A stretch of DNA of 64,000 nucleotides, from NCBI RefSeq assembly GCF_902830275.1, contig NZ_CADESW010000007.1, positions 283,895 to 347,894 on the forward strand. Direction: 5' to 3'. Shown one piece after another: positions 42,897 to 53,127 of the stretch (positions are counted from its first letter, which is position 1; the number at the start of each line of letters is the position of its first letter). This DNA comes from Burkholderia stagnalis (lineage in GTDB: Bacteria; Pseudomonadota; Gammaproteobacteria; Burkholderiales; Burkholderiaceae). Below the pieces are notes generated by a model. It searched no databases, was not told the DNA's origin, and was given only the letters and a program-made list of their open reading frames with translations. Both the position numbers and the translations under genes were made by a program.

Positions 42897-43323
42897 GCCG
42901 CTGTCTCCAATCGTTTAATTGTGCGAGTTAATGTCGCTGCACGTATTTTCGATGTCAATTGATGAACTCGTCTAAAAAAGACGATTGAAACGGCGGGCGT
43001 TGAATTAACCCTTGCAGGGATGGGTGTTCAGTAAGAATTAAAACGGCAGGCGTGCTGAAGAACGGCCGTGGAGCGGCTGCGAGACGGCCCACGGAAAAAG
43101 GTTTGCGGCCTTTTCCTATAACGGCAGTGTTTAAAGCGGGGATATCCGGTTTATCCCTATTCGGGATTGACTGGATAAAGGCGGGTAAAGTTAATTGAAA
43201 GAATATTGCGCAACGGAAAGCTTGTAAATAATTGTAAATCCGGGCGCGAATTACCGCTTAATGCCAATTCAAGATAAATAAAAAGCCGGCCAGCGGCCGG
43301 CTTTGCATCGCATGCGAGGATGG
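42897..43323. other. A/T-rich intergenic region upstream of the DUF2957 operon
   Basis: No gene is supported in these 427 bases. The stretch is unusually A/T-rich for this genome and holds several dyads: TCGTCT-N5-AGACGA (42968-42984) and a 14-bp imperfect hairpin at 43144-43176 (ATCCGGTTTATCCC against GGGATTGACTGGAT). The argC terminator lies at its right end. It must carry the promoter of the lipoprotein/OmpW operon on the minus strand. Confidence 0.55.
43270..43304 (-). terminator. Rho-independent terminator of argC
   Basis: The stem AAAGCCGGCC / GGCCGGCTTT has a 3-base loop; on the minus strand it is followed by TTTTATTTATC. It lies 20 bases after the argC stop. Confidence 0.93.
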
Positions 43324-44274
43324 TCAGCGCTTGAGGCCCGTGTCTTCCGCCACGCCGATGTTGAGGTTCATGCACTGGATCGCGGCGCCCGACGCGCCCT
43401 TGCCGAGGTTGTCGAGGCGCGCGACGGTGACGAAGCGCTCTTCGTTGCCGAACACGAACAGGTCGACGCGGTTCGTGTCGTTGTTCGCCTGCACGTCGAA
43501 GAAGCCGGCGTCGAGGTTGTCGTCGGCGTTGAACGGCGCGACGCGCACGAACGCCTCATCCGCGTAGTACTCCGCGAAGATGCGCTGCACGTCCTGCGGC
43601 GTCGCGCGCTTCGCGAGCTGCCCGGGCGTGAAGTAGGTCGTCACCGCGAGGCCCTTCAGGAAGGGGCCGACGATCGGCGTGAAGAGCGGCGCGTTCGCGA
43701 GGCCCGTATGCGCGGCCATTTCCGGCAGGTGCTTGTGCGTGAGGCCGAGTGCGTACGGGCGCGGGCTCGCGAGCTTGGCGGCCAGCGCGGGGTTCTCGTA
43801 GTCGGCGATCATCGACTTGCCGCCGCCGCTGTAGCCGGTGATCGAGTAGCTGTGCGCGGCGAAGGTGGGCGCGACCACGCCGGCATCGACGAGCGGACGC
43901 ATCGCGAGCACGAAGGCCGACGCATGGCAGCCGGGCACCGCGATGCGCTTCGACGTGCGAATCTTCTCGCGCTGCGCGCGGGTCAGCTCGGGCAGGCCGT
44001 ACGCCCAGTCCGCGCTCGTGCGGAATGCCGTGCTCGCGTCGATCAGCGTGGTGTTCGGGTTCTCGACGAGCGACGCCGATTCGCGCGACGCCACGTCGGG
44101 CAGGCACAGGAACGTGACGTCCGACGCGTTGATCAGGCGGCGGCGCTCGTCGACGTCCTTGCGCCTGGCTTCGTCGATGCGCAGGATTTCGATGTCGCTG
44201 CGTGCCGACAGGTATTCGAAGATCTTGAGGCCGGTCGTGCCTTCCTGGCCGTCGACAAAGACTTTGGTGCTCAT
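43324..44274 (-). CDS. argC: N-acetyl-gamma-glutamyl-phosphate reductase ArgC, type 2
   Basis: ArgC reduces N-acetylglutamyl phosphate to the semialdehyde with NADPH, the third step of arginine synthesis. The 316-residue enzyme has an N-terminal nucleotide motif [12 protein letters not shown], catalytic Cys116 in V-P-G-C-H-A-S-A-F, and H-K-H-L-P-E-M. Length and the short N-terminal motif match the type 2 (short) ArgC subfamily. The ATG at 44274 starts where the family does. It appears monocistronic with its own terminator; no other arg gene is adjacent. Confidence 0.95.
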   Translation of the reverse strand: MSTKVFVDGQEGTTGLKIFEYLSARSDIEILRIDEARRKDVDERRRLINASDVTFLCLPDVASRESASLVENPNTTLIDASTAFRTSADWAYGLPELTRAQREKIRTSKRIAVPGCHASAFVLAMRPLVDAGVVAPTFAAHSYSITGYSGGGKSMIADYENPALAAKLASPRPYALGLTHKHLPEMAAHTGLANAPLFTPIVGPFLKGLAVTTYFTPGQLAKRATPQDVQRIFAEYYADEAFVRVAPFNADDNLDAGFFDVQANNDTNRVDLFVFGNEERFVTVARLDNLGKGASGAAIQCMNLNIGVAEDTGLKR

Positions 44275-44363
44275 TTCGCTCTCACTGAAACGGGGCCGTG
44301 GCGCTCGCACGCCGGAAAACCGCCATTTTAAGACGTCATGCGGCGGCCCTGCAGCGCACGGGG

Positions 44364-44392
44364 CGAAAAAAAGACGGCCCGCGGGCCGTCTT
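44364..44392 (-). terminator. Terminator of the flavodoxin-like gene
   Basis: The inverted repeat AAGACGGCCC / GGGCCGTCTT has on the minus strand a run of seven T residues beyond the stem. It lies 26 bases after the stop. Confidence 0.88.
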
Positions 44393-44417
44393 GTGTCCCT
44401 TTATCGGGGCGATGCGT

Positions 44418-44990
44418 TCAGCGGCCGCCCGCGATCCAGCGCGCGGTCGCCTCGGCGACGCGCCGGCCGAATGCCTTCGCGGTGTCGAGGTCGCCGGGCA
44501 GCGGCGCCTCGTCGGGCGATGCGTCCGACGGCGATTGCGCGAGCAGGCCGGTGAAGCCGCCGACGAAGTTGATGTCGTTGCGCGTGGCCGCCTTCGAGTT
44601 GGCGGGCATCAGGCCCGTGCCGACCCACACCATCCCGTGCTGCATCGCCAGCGTGACGAAATATTGAATCGTCGAGAACTTGTCGCCGTTCATCGTCGCG
44701 GAGTTCGTGAAACCCGCGGCGATCTTGTCCTTCCATTTCTGCGTGAACCACGCTTTCGACGTCGCGTCGGCGAACGTCTTGAACTGCGCGGACGGGCCGC
44801 CCATGTAGGTCGGCGCGCCGAACACGATCGCATCGGCCGCGTCGAGCGCGGCCCAGCCTGCGTCGTCGAGGTCGCCGACGGCGACGAGTCGCACCTGCGC
44901 GCCGGTGTCCTGCGCGCCGGCGTGGACGGCCTCGGCCAGCTTCTTCGTGTGGCCGTAGCCGCTGTGATAGACGATGACGATGTTCGACAT
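44418..44990 (-). CDS. WrbA-like flavodoxin family NAD(P)H:quinone oxidoreductase
   Basis: The 190-residue flavodoxin-fold protein has the FMN phosphate loop I-V-Y-H-S-G-Y-G-H-T-K-K (residues 6-17) and the F-G-A-P-T-Y-M-G-G-P-S-A-Q-F-K turn typical of WrbA quinone reductases, plus a W-V-G-T-G-L loop. These enzymes reduce quinones by two electrons and protect against oxidative stress. GGAGA lies upstream of the ATG. The gene is monocistronic and has its own terminator. Closer assignment between WrbA and other flavodoxin reductases is not possible from sequence alone. Confidence 0.9.
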   Translation of the reverse strand: MSNIVIVYHSGYGHTKKLAEAVHAGAQDTGAQVRLVAVGDLDDAGWAALDAADAIVFGAPTYMGGPSAQFKTFADATSKAWFTQKWKDKIAAGFTNSATMNGDKFSTIQYFVTLAMQHGMVWVGTGLMPANSKAATRNDINFVGGFTGLLAQSPSDASPDEAPLPGDLDTAKAFGRRVAEATARWIAGGR

Positions 44991-45185
44991 GAAGGTTCTC
45001 CGGAAAGACGCGAGGGCGCGGGCGCGTCGGCCCGCGATGTCGGGCGCCGATGCGCGGCGCGGTGTTCGCGATGCGCAGCGATCGGTCACGGCGAGTCTAG
45101 CAACGCCAAATGTCGGAATTGCATGCGCGGGCGCACAACAGCATGTCGCGCGCGTCGGCAATCGCTGCGCGGCGGGGGTGCGGCC

Positions 45186-45782
45186 TTACTGGCCGTAGTG
45201 GACGACGATCCGCGCGGAGCCGAGCGCCTGCGTGCCGATCTCGTGCTCGAACATCGGCGCGGGGCGGCCCTGCGCGACGCGCAGGTCGGTGCTCTTCAGC
45301 GCATAGACGGTGATCACGTAGCGGTGCGGCTTGCCGGGCGGCGGGCACGGGCCGCCGTAGCCGTCGATGCCGAAGTCGTTGCGCGCCTCGCTCGCGCCGA
45401 TGCGTCGCATCAGGCCCGACGCGCTCGCATCGGCGGGCACGCTCGTCACGCTGGCCGGCAGGCTCGCGACCGCCCAGTGCCACCAGCCGTGGCCGGGCGC
45501 GTCGGGGTCGAACATCGTGATCGCGTAGCCGCGCGTGCCGGGCGGCGGATTGCGCCACGACAGCTGCGGCGAGCGGTTCGCGCCCTTGCAGTCGCCGCGA
45601 TCGAACACCTGCGCGGCGCCGACGCGGCCGCCCGGCGACAGGTCGTCGCTCGTGACGATGAAGGCGGAATCGGCATGGGCCGGCGGCATGCAGGCGAAGC
45701 CGGCGGCGCAGAGAAGGACGAGGGCGAGCGGGGAAGGGCCGTTCGATGACGCAGGCGGAGCGATCTGTCGACCCACACGCAT
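45186..45782 (-). CDS. YbhB/YbcL family PEBP-like protein, secreted
   Basis: The 198-residue phosphatidylethanolamine-binding-protein-fold member has a signal peptide (core L-A-L-V-L-L-C-A-A-G-F-A-C, cleavage near A-H-A). Family motifs are S-P-Q-L-S-W, F-D-P-D-A-P-G-H-G-W-W-H-W and Y-G-G-P-C-P-P-P-G-K-P-H-R-Y. The bacterial family (YbhB/YbcL) is periplasmic; some secreted members dampen host signalling, but no such role can be claimed here. GGGAGA precedes the ATG. The gene appears monocistronic. Confidence 0.92.
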   Translation of the reverse strand: MRVGRQIAPPASSNGPSPLALVLLCAAGFACMPPAHADSAFIVTSDDLSPGGRVGAAQVFDRGDCKGANRSPQLSWRNPPPGTRGYAITMFDPDAPGHGWWHWAVASLPASVTSVPADASASGLMRRIGASEARNDFGIDGYGGPCPPPGKPHRYVITVYALKSTDLRVAQGRPAPMFEHEIGTQALGSARIVVHYGQ

Positions 45783-45933
45783 ATGGCGCTTCTCCCGTCA
45801 CGTGGGCCGGACCGACGAGCCCGGCATCGTTGTTGTCGCGAAGGCGGTTGCGGCGATGGAGCAAGTCTAGCATTAGGGTTCGATGAGCGACGCATGCAAT
45901 GACGGGCAATCGTCGACGATTCCCGCGCGGACG

Positions 45934-45967
45934 AAAAAAAAGCCGCCCGCCGTGAGGCGAGCGGCTT
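45934..45967 (-). terminator. Terminator of pyrE
   Basis: The stem AAGCCGC / GCGGCTT, extended by CGCC / GGCG with one mismatch, is followed on the minus strand by eight T residues. It lies 39 bases after the pyrE stop. Confidence 0.85.
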
Positions 45968-46006
45968 GGGCCGCTGCGGCGCCGGCGTATCCGCCGGCAC
46001 GGGGCC

Positions 46007-46693
46007 TTACTCCTGGGCGCCCGTCGCGCCGCCGTGCGCGGCCGACCACTCGGCCGGCGCGTGCAGGAATTTCTCGACTTCGTCGAGCGTCTTCGTCTCG
46101 AAGTAGCCCGACGCCTTCGCGACGCGCAGCACGTCCCACCACGTCGCGAGCGCGTGCAGGTCGACGTCGATGTCCTTCAGGACCGACACGCTTTCCTTGA
46201 AGATGTTGTAGTGGAACAGCACGAAGCAGTGGTTCACCGTCGCGCCGGCCGTGCGCAGCGCGTTGACGAAGTTGATCTTGCTGCGGCTGTCGGTCGTCAG
46301 GTCTTCCACGAGCAGCACGCGCGAGCCTTCTTCCAGGTGGCCCTCGATCTGCGCGTTGCGGCCGAAACCCTTCGGCTTCTTGCGCACGTACTGCATCGGC
46401 ACCATCATGCGATCCGCGAGCCATGCCGCGAACGGGATGCCGGCCGTCTCGCCGCCCGCCACCGCGTCGATCTGCTCGAAGCCGACGTCGCGCATGATCG
46501 TCGTTTCCGCCATTTCCATCAGCGCGCGGCGCACGCGCGGATACGAGATCAGCTTGCGGCAGTCGATATAGACGGGGCTTGCCCAGCCGGACGTGAAGAT
46601 GAACGGTTTTTCGGCGTTGAAGTGCACCGCTTGCACTTCGAGCAGGATTTTGGCGGTCGTATCCGAGATCGACTGACGATCGTAGCCTGTCAT
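46007..46693 (-). CDS. pyrE: Orotate phosphoribosyltransferase PyrE
   Basis: PyrE joins orotate to PRPP to make OMP in pyrimidine synthesis. The 228-residue protein has the PRPP-binding signature [14 protein letters not shown] (127-140), [11 protein letters not shown] and the flexible-loop [10 protein letters not shown]. The start ATG follows AAGGA by 6 bases; an ATG two codons earlier would overlap that site. It is divergent from maeB with a 449-base gap. No leader with an attenuator-like U tract was evident. Confidence 0.95.
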   Translation of the reverse strand: MTGYDRQSISDTTAKILLEVQAVHFNAEKPFIFTSGWASPVYIDCRKLISYPRVRRALMEMAETTIMRDVGFEQIDAVAGGETAGIPFAAWLADRMMVPMQYVRKKPKGFGRNAQIEGHLEEGSRVLLVEDLTTDSRSKINFVNALRTAGATVNHCFVLFHYNIFKESVSVLKDIDVDLHALATWWDVLRVAKASGYFETKTLDEVEKFLHAPAEWSAAHGGATGAQE

Positions 46694-47142
46694 GGGCATT
46701 CCTTGGGTGATGAGCGAGGAGCGGGCGCGGGCCCGGCGGCGCAGCAAGGTGAGCCCGCCCGCGAGGGCCGGGGCGCGACCGGGGGGCCGATCGCATTGCT
46801 GCGCGCGTAGCCCGCTATTTTACCCGATTCGGGCTGGATTTCGACGGGCGCCGCACCGCGCGCCACGGGTGAAAAAAACGGGGCGCGATCGATGGGGCGC
46901 CGATGCCCGCGATGCGGCGCCGCAGCAACGTTCGTCATGCGCGGGGTGTACACTAGGCGACCCATTAGAAATCGTTCAGTACTTTGTACTTTCCTCTTGC
47001 CACCCGCCAAGGTTCGCGGGCGTGCCCATCCGGTGCGCCGCGGCCGTCGCAGCAATCGACCATCCCCTCGATCCACGCACACGCGGCTCCAGGTGCTGTG
47101 TACTGAACAGTCACAATTTCGCAAGTCTCTCGCAGGTCAATC
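46694..47142. promoter_or_regulatory. Divergent control region, pyrE / maeB
   Basis: There is no gene in these 449 bases. They contain an 8-bp palindrome GTGTACAC (46946-46953) and a nearby dyad AGTAC-ttt-GTACT (46978-46990), both rich in GTAC, followed by a further GTGTACTGAAC near 47098. This clustering suggests a GTAC-recognising regulator or overlapping promoter elements. No strong -35/-10 pair was found. Confidence 0.5.
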
Positions 47143-49413
47143 ATGGACGAACAACTGAAGCAGGCCGCTCTCGCCTATCACCTGAACCCGAAACCCGGCA
47201 AGATTTCGGTCACGCCGACCAAGCCGCTGTCGAACCAGCTCGATCTGTCGCTCGCGTATTCGCCGGGCGTCGCGGCCGCGTGCGAGGCGATCCATGCCGA
47301 TCCGCTCGACGCGCAGAAGTACACGTCGCGCGGCAACCTCGTCGGCGTCATCACGAACGGCACCGCGGTGCTCGGCCTCGGCAACATCGGCCCGCTCGCC
47401 GCGAAGCCGGTGATGGAAGGCAAGGGCTGCCTGTTCAAGAAGTTCGCGGGCATCGACGTGTTCGACATCGAGCTGTCGGAATCCGATCCGGACAAGCTCG
47501 TCGAAGCGATCGCAATGCTCGAGCCGACGCTCGGCGGCATCAACCTCGAGGACATCAAGGCGCCGGAGTGCTTCTACATCGAGCAGAAGCTGCGCGAGCG
47601 CATGAAGATCCCGGTCTTCCACGACGACCAGCACGGCACCGCGATCATCGCGTCGGCCGCGATCCTGAACGGCCTGAAGGTGGTCGGCAAGAAGCTCGAC
47701 GAAGTGAAGCTCGTCTGCTCGGGCGCGGGCGCCGCGGCGATCGCGTGCCTGGACCTGCTCGTGAAGCTCGGCCTGAACAAGGCGAACGTGCTCGTGTGCG
47801 ATTCGAAGGGCGTGATCTACGAAGGCCGCGGCAGCCTCGATCCGTCGAAGCAGCGCTACGCGGTGACGACCGACGCGCGCACGCTCGGCGATGCAATCGT
47901 CGGCGCCGACGTGTTCCTCGGCTGCTCGAGCGCCGGCGTGCTGAAGCAGGACATGGTCAAGGCGATGGGCAGCCGTCCGCTGATCCTCGCGCTCGCGAAC
48001 CCGGAACCGGAAATCCGCCCGGAAGACGCGAAGGCCGCGCGCTCGGACGTGATCATTGCGACCGGCCGTTCGGACTACCCGAACCAGGTCAACAACGTGC
48101 TGTGCTTCCCGTTCATCTTCCGCGGCGCGCTCGACGTCGGCGCGACGACGATCACGGAAGAGATGAAGCTCGCGTGCGTGCGCGCGATCGCCGAGCTGGC
48201 CCAGGAAACCGACCAGAGCGAGGAAGTCGCGAAGGCGTATGAAGGCCATTCGCTCGAGTTCGGCCCGGAATACCTGATCCCGAAGCCGTTCGACCCGCGC
48301 CTGATCATCAAGATCGCGCCGGCCGTCGCGCAGGCCGCGATGGATTCGGGCGTCGCGACCCGCCCGATCCAGGACATGGACGCATACCGCGAGCAGCTCG
48401 GCGCGACCGTCTACCGCACCGGCATGGTGATGCGCCCGGTTTTCGCGACCGCGAAGAAGCAGCAGGCCCGCATCGTGTTCGCCGAGGGCGAGGACGAGCG
48501 CGTGCTGCGCGCCGCGCAGTTCGTGCTGCAGGAAAAGATCGCGAAGCCGGTCATCGTCGGCCGCCCGTCGGTCGTCGAGATGCGCTTGCAGAAGATCGGC
48601 TCGAAGCTGAAGGCCGGCGTCGATTTCGAGATCGTCAATCCGGAAGACGACACCCGCTATCACCGCTACTGGCAGGCGTACCACGAGATCGGCGCGCGCG
48701 ACGGCGTGACGCCGGAAGTCGCGAAGGCCGCGCTGCGCAAGTTCAACACGCTGATCGGCGCGATGCTCGTCCACCTGGGCGACGCGGACGGCATGATCTG
48801 CGGGATGATCGACACGTACCACAGCCACCTGAAGTTCATCGAGCAGGTGCTGGGCCGCGCGAAGGGCGCCGAGCATTACGCGGCGATGAACCTGCTGATG
48901 CTGCCGGGCCGCAACCTGTTCCTGTGCGATACCTACGTGAACGAGCAGCCGAGCGCCGAGCAGCTCGCCGACATGACGATCCAGGCCGCGGCCGAGATCG
49001 AGCGCTTCGGCATCACGCCGAAGGCCGCGCTGCTGTCGAACTCGAACTTCGGCAGCGCGCCGTCGGCGACGTCGCGCCGGATGGGCGAAGCCCGCAAGCT
49101 GATCGTCGAACGCGCGCCGCACCTGGAAGTCGACGGCGAAATGCACGGCGACGCGGCGCTGTCCGAAGCGATCCGCAAGGCCGCGTTCCCGGGCACGACG
49201 CTGACGGGCGAAGCGAACCTGCTGATCATGCCGAACGTGGAAGCGGCGAACATCGCGTACAACCTGCTGAAGATGGTCGGCGGCGAAGGCGTGACGGTCG
49301 GCCCGTTCCTGCTCGGCGCGGCGAAGCCGGTCCACATCCTGACGCCGGCCGCGACCGTGCGCCGGATCATCAACATGACGGCGGTGGCCGCGGCAAACGT
49401 CAACACGAAGTAA
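47143..49413 (+). CDS. maeB: NADP-dependent malic enzyme with C-terminal PTA-like domain
   Basis: MaeB oxidatively decarboxylates malate to pyruvate and NADPH. The 756-residue protein has a malic enzyme half with catalytic Tyr39 (L-A-Y-S-P-G-V-A) and Lys94, metal ligands Glu136, Asp137 and Asp162, and the nucleotide loop S-G-A-G-A-A-A-I. A phosphotransacetylase-like half (about 430-756) follows, with [10 protein letters not shown]. In known MaeB proteins that half is regulatory and binds acetyl-CoA. Length equals E. coli MaeB (759). It has its own terminator. Confidence 0.97.
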   Translation: MDEQLKQAALAYHLNPKPGKISVTPTKPLSNQLDLSLAYSPGVAAACEAIHADPLDAQKYTSRGNLVGVITNGTAVLGLGNIGPLAAKPVMEGKGCLFKKFAGIDVFDIELSESDPDKLVEAIAMLEPTLGGINLEDIKAPECFYIEQKLRERMKIPVFHDDQHGTAIIASAAILNGLKVVGKKLDEVKLVCSGAGAAAIACLDLLVKLGLNKANVLVCDSKGVIYEGRGSLDPSKQRYAVTTDARTLGDAIVGADVFLGCSSAGVLKQDMVKAMGSRPLILALANPEPEIRPEDAKAARSDVIIATGRSDYPNQVNNVLCFPFIFRGALDVGATTITEEMKLACVRAIAELAQETDQSEEVAKAYEGHSLEFGPEYLIPKPFDPRLIIKIAPAVAQAAMDSGVATRPIQDMDAYREQLGATVYRTGMVMRPVFATAKKQQARIVFAEGEDERVLRAAQFVLQEKIAKPVIVGRPSVVEMRLQKIGSKLKAGVDFEIVNPEDDTRYHRYWQAYHEIGARDGVTPEVAKAALRKFNTLIGAMLVHLGDADGMICGMIDTYHSHLKFIEQVLGRAKGAEHYAAMNLLMLPGRNLFLCDTYVNEQPSAEQLADMTIQAAAEIERFGITPKAALLSNSNFGSAPSATSRRMGEARKLIVERAPHLEVDGEMHGDAALSEAIRKAAFPGTTLTGEANLLIMPNVEAANIAYNLLKMVGGEGVTVGPFLLGAAKPVHILTPAATVRRIINMTAVAAANVNTK

Positions 49414-49455
49414 ATTCGCGCGAGCGTTCGCGCCGCGCCTTGCGCGCGGCACCAA

Positions 49456-49493
49456 GAAAAACGCCACGGAGCCTCGGTTCCGTGGCGTTTTTT
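49456..49493. terminator. Bidirectional terminator, maeB / indolepyruvate oxidoreductase
   Basis: The stem AAAACGCCACGGA / TCCGTGGCGTTTT has an 8-base loop, A-run on the left and T-run on the right. It serves both convergent genes. Confidence 0.93.
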
Positions 49494-49533
49494 CATGGCG
49501 CGCCGCAGATCGCGGCGGCCGGCGCGGGCCCGC

Positions 49534-52500
49534 TCAGGCCACCTGCTGATGGTTCTGGCTGCCCGCCGGCGAACGCCACTGCGCGAGCAGCGTGTTCCAC
49601 TTCTGGCGCACCGCGCGCAGGTTGTTCTCCTTCACGTGGCCGTAGCCGCGGATGCCGTCCGGCAGCGCCGCCAGCTCGAGCGCGAGCGGGCGGTTCGCGG
49701 CGTTCAGCCTGCCGACCAGCTCGTCGACCAGCGCCTCGTACTCGCCGATCAGCGCGCGCTCGGTGCGGCGCTCGTCGGTGCGGCCGAACGGATCGAGGCC
49801 GGTGCCGCGCAGGAACTTCAGCTTCGCGAGCATCCGGAACGCGGACATCATCCACGGGCCGTACGCCTTCTTCACCAGATGGCCGTGCGCGTCCTTCTTC
49901 GCGAACAGCGGCGGCGCGAGGTGGAATTTCAGCTTCCAGTCGCCTTCGAACTGCGCGGACAGCCGCGCGAGGAACGCCGGATCGGACTGCAGCCGCGCGA
50001 CCTCGTATTCGTCCTTGTACGCCATCAGCTTGAACAGGCTGCGCGCAACCGCCTCGGTCAGCGGCTCCTGCGCGGCGTCGCCGTCGGCCAGCGCGCGCTC
50101 GGCTGCGCGCACCTTGTCGACGAACGCCGCGTAGCGGGCCGCATAGGCCGCGTCCTGGTACGCGGTAAGGAAGTCCACCCGCTTCGCGATCAGCGCATCG
50201 ACGGATTTCTTCGTGTGCAGCGTGATCACCGTCGCGCCGGCCTGCGCGTTGCGCGCGTCGCCGGCCGCGGCCTGCTGCACGCTCGCGAGATCGTGCGCGG
50301 CGCGGCGGCCCCAGTCGAATGCCGCGCGGTTCTTGTCGACCTGCACGGCGTTCAGCTCGATCGCGCGTTCGAGCGACGCGAGCGTGAGCGGCAGCCAGCC
50401 CTTCTGCCACGCGTAGCCGAGCACGAACGGGTTCGTGTAGATCGCGTCGCCGAGCAGCGCGACCGCGAAGCGGTTCGCGTCGACCAGGTCGACCGCGTCG
50501 CCCGCGGCCGCGCGGATGTCCTGCTCGGCCGACAGGCCCGGGAACGACCAGTTCGGGTTCTTGATGAAATCGGCGGTCGGCGTCTGCGCGCTGTTCACGA
50601 CCACGCGCGTCGCGTCGTGCCGCATCCGCGACGTGCATTCGTCGCCGGCCGTGACGAGCGCGTCGCAGCCGATCACGAGGTCGGCCTCGCCCATCGCGAT
50701 CCGCGTCGCATGGATGTCGGTCGGCGCGTGCGAGATCTGCACGTGGCTCATCACCGCGCCGCCCTTCTGCGCGAGGCCGGTCACGTCGAGCACGGTCACG
50801 CCCTTGTTCTCCAGGTGCGCGGCCATCCCGAGCAGCGCGCCGATCGTCACGACGCCGGTGCCGCCGACGCCCGTCACCAGCACGCCGTACGCGCGGTCGA
50901 TCGCCGGCAGCGCCGGTTCGGGGATCGGCGGGAGCGCGCTGCCGTCGACCGCGACGGCCTTCGGCTTCTTCAACTGGCCGCCCTCGACCGTGACGAAGCT
51001 CGGGCAGAAGCCCTTCACGCACGAGAAGTCCTTGTTGCAGGTCGACTGGTTGATCTGCCGCTTCGTGCCGAATTCGGTTTCCAGCGGCTCGACCGACAGG
51101 CAGTTCGACTGCACCGAGCAGTCGCCGCAGCCTTCGCACACCGCGTCGTTGATCACGACGCGTTTTGCCGGGTCCGGATACGTGCCGCGCTTGCGGCGGC
51201 GGCGCTTCTCGGTCGCGCAGGTCTGGTCGTAGATCAGGATCGTCGTGCCCTCGATCTCGCGCAGCTCGCGCTGCACGTCGTCGAGCTGGTCGCGGTGATG
51301 GATCGTGACGCCCGGCGCGAGCAGCGACTTCGTGTCGTCGTACTTCTCCGGCTCATCGGTGACGATCACGATCTTCTTCGCGCCTTCCGACGCAAGCTGG
51401 TGCGTGATCTGCGGCACCGTCAGCACGCCGTCGACCGGCTGGCCGCCCGTCATCGCGACCGCGTCGTTGTAGAGGATCTTGTAGGTGATGTTCGCCTTCG
51501 ACGAGATCGCCGCGCGCACCGCGAGCAGGCCCGAATGGAAGTAGGTGCCGTCGCCGAGGTTCGCGAACACGTGCTTCTCGTCGGTGAACGGCGCCTGGCC
51601 GATCCACGGCACGCCTTCGCCGCCCATCTGGCTGAAGGTGCTCGTGCTGCGGTCCATCCACACGGTCATGTAGTGGCAGCCGATTCCCGCGATCGCGCGC
51701 GAGCCGTCCGGCACGTTGGTCGACGTGTTGTGCGGGCAGCCGGAGCAGAACCACGGCTTGCGCTCGGTCGTCACGTGCGGCTTCGCGAGCGCCGTTTCCT
51801 TCGCGTTGATCACGGCGATGCGCGCAGCGATGCGCGCGCGCACGTCGGACGGCAGCTCGAACTTCTCGAGGCGCGTCGCGATCGCCTTCGCGATGATCGC
51901 GGGCGACAGCTCGTAGTGCGCGGGCAGCAGCCAGTTGCCCATCGGCACCGACCATTCGCCGCCGGCGCCGTCCTTCTCGTCGAACTTGCCGAACACGCGC
52001 GGCCGCTGGCCGTCCGGCCAGTTGTACAGCTCTTCCTTGATCGCGTATTCGAGAATCTGGCGCTTTTCCTCGACCACGAGGATTTCGTCGAGGCCGCGCG
52101 CGAACGCCTGCGCGCCCTGCGCCTCGAGCGGCCACACGCAGCCGACCTTGTACAGGCGGATGCCGATGCGCGCGCAGGTTTCGTCGTCGAGGCCGAGGTC
52201 GATCAGCGCCTGGCGCACGTCGAGGTACGCCTTGCCGCCCGTCATGATGCCGAAGCGCGCATGCGGCGAATCGATCTCGATGCGGTCGAGCTTGTTCGCG
52301 CGCACATATGCGAGCGCCGCGTACCACTTGTAGTCGAGCAGGCGCGCTTCCTGCACGAGCGGCGGGTCGGGCCAGCGGATGTTCAGGCCGCCGTCGGGCA
52401 CGATGAAGTCCGACGGCAGCACGATGTCGGTGCGATGCGGGTCGATGTCGACCGATGCCGACGATTCGACCACGTCGGTCACGCACTTCAGCGCGACCCA

Positions 52501-53127
52501 CAGGCCCGAATAGCGGCTCATCGCCCAGCCGTGCAGGCCGAAATCGAGATATTCCTGCACATTGGACGGGAACAGCACCGGCAGGCCGCAGGCCTTGAAG
52601 ATGTGTTCGGACTGGTGCGCGAGCGTCGACGATTTCGCCGCGTGGTCGTCGCCGGCGAGCACGAGCACGCCGCCGTGCTGCGACGAGCCGGCCGAGTTCG
52701 CGTGCTTGAACACGTCGCCCGTGCGGTCGACGCCGGGGCCCTTGCCGTACCACATGCCGAACACGCCGTCGTGCTTCGCGCCGGGGAACAGGTTCACCTG
52801 CTGCGAGCCCCACACGGCGGTGGCGGCGAGGTCTTCGTTGAGGCCGGGCTGGAAAACGATCTGGTGGGCGGACAGGTGCTTCTTGGCCTTCCACAGCGAC
52901 TGGTCGAGGCCGCCGAGCGGCGAGCCGCGGTAACCGGAGATGAAGCCGGCCGTGTTGAGGCCGGCGGCGCGGTCGCGTTCCTGCTGGAGCATCGGCAGGC
53001 GCACGAGGGCCTGAATGCCGCTCATGTACGCGCGGCCGCGTTCGAGCGTGTATTTGTCGTCGAGCGTGACGGATGTCAGCGCGGCTTCCAGGGATGCGCG
53101 TTGGCCTGCGTCTAGCGGGGCATTCAT
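49534..53127 (-). CDS. Fused indolepyruvate ferredoxin oxidoreductase (IorAB/three-domain type)
   Basis: This 1197-residue enzyme oxidatively decarboxylates aryl- or branched 2-oxo acids to acyl-CoA. In order it has an N-terminal pyrimidine-binding region (S-G-Y-R-G-S-P-L-G-G), a TPP domain (F-C-S-G-C-P-H-N, G-G-E-G-V, N-L-G-D-G-T-Y) and a Cys-rich iron-sulfur segment (C-E-G-C-G-D-C, C-N-K-D-F-S-C). A gamma-type domain (G-V-G-G-T-G-V-V-T) and a C-terminal extension (about 950-1197) complete it. The subunits separate in archaea are fused here. GGAGGAGA precedes the ATG. It probably handles indolepyruvate and phenylpyruvate. Confidence 0.93.
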   Translation of the reverse strand: MNAPLDAGQRASLEAALTSVTLDDKYTLERGRAYMSGIQALVRLPMLQQERDRAAGLNTAGFISGYRGSPLGGLDQSLWKAKKHLSAHQIVFQPGLNEDLAATAVWGSQQVNLFPGAKHDGVFGMWYGKGPGVDRTGDVFKHANSAGSSQHGGVLVLAGDDHAAKSSTLAHQSEHIFKACGLPVLFPSNVQEYLDFGLHGWAMSRYSGLWVALKCVTDVVESSASVDIDPHRTDIVLPSDFIVPDGGLNIRWPDPPLVQEARLLDYKWYAALAYVRANKLDRIEIDSPHARFGIMTGGKAYLDVRQALIDLGLDDETCARIGIRLYKVGCVWPLEAQGAQAFARGLDEILVVEEKRQILEYAIKEELYNWPDGQRPRVFGKFDEKDGAGGEWSVPMGNWLLPAHYELSPAIIAKAIATRLEKFELPSDVRARIAARIAVINAKETALAKPHVTTERKPWFCSGCPHNTSTNVPDGSRAIAGIGCHYMTVWMDRSTSTFSQMGGEGVPWIGQAPFTDEKHVFANLGDGTYFHSGLLAVRAAISSKANITYKILYNDAVAMTGGQPVDGVLTVPQITHQLASEGAKKIVIVTDEPEKYDDTKSLLAPGVTIHHRDQLDDVQRELREIEGTTILIYDQTCATEKRRRRKRGTYPDPAKRVVINDAVCEGCGDCSVQSNCLSVEPLETEFGTKRQINQSTCNKDFSCVKGFCPSFVTVEGGQLKKPKAVAVDGSALPPIPEPALPAIDRAYGVLVTGVGGTGVVTIGALLGMAAHLENKGVTVLDVTGLAQKGGAVMSHVQISHAPTDIHATRIAMGEADLVIGCDALVTAGDECTSRMRHDATRVVVNSAQTPTADFIKNPNWSFPGLSAEQDIRAAAGDAVDLVDANRFAVALLGDAIYTNPFVLGYAWQKGWLPLTLASLERAIELNAVQVDKNRAAFDWGRRAAHDLASVQQAAAGDARNAQAGATVITLHTKKSVDALIAKRVDFLTAYQDAAYAARYAAFVDKVRAAERALADGDAAQEPLTEAVARSLFKLMAYKDEYEVARLQSDPAFLARLSAQFEGDWKLKFHLAPPLFAKKDAHGHLVKKAYGPWMMSAFRMLAKLKFLRGTGLDPFGRTDERRTERALIGEYEALVDELVGRLNAANRPLALELAALPDGIRGYGHVKENNLRAVRQKWNTLLAQWRSPAGSQNHQQVA

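Noticed and set aside
49495..53115. 1206-codon plus-strand frame antisense to the indolepyruvate oxidoreductase
   Set aside because: High-GC genomes leave long stop-free antisense frames; its translation is dominated by Arg, Ala, Val, Glu and His without motifs, while the minus strand carries all catalytic motifs.
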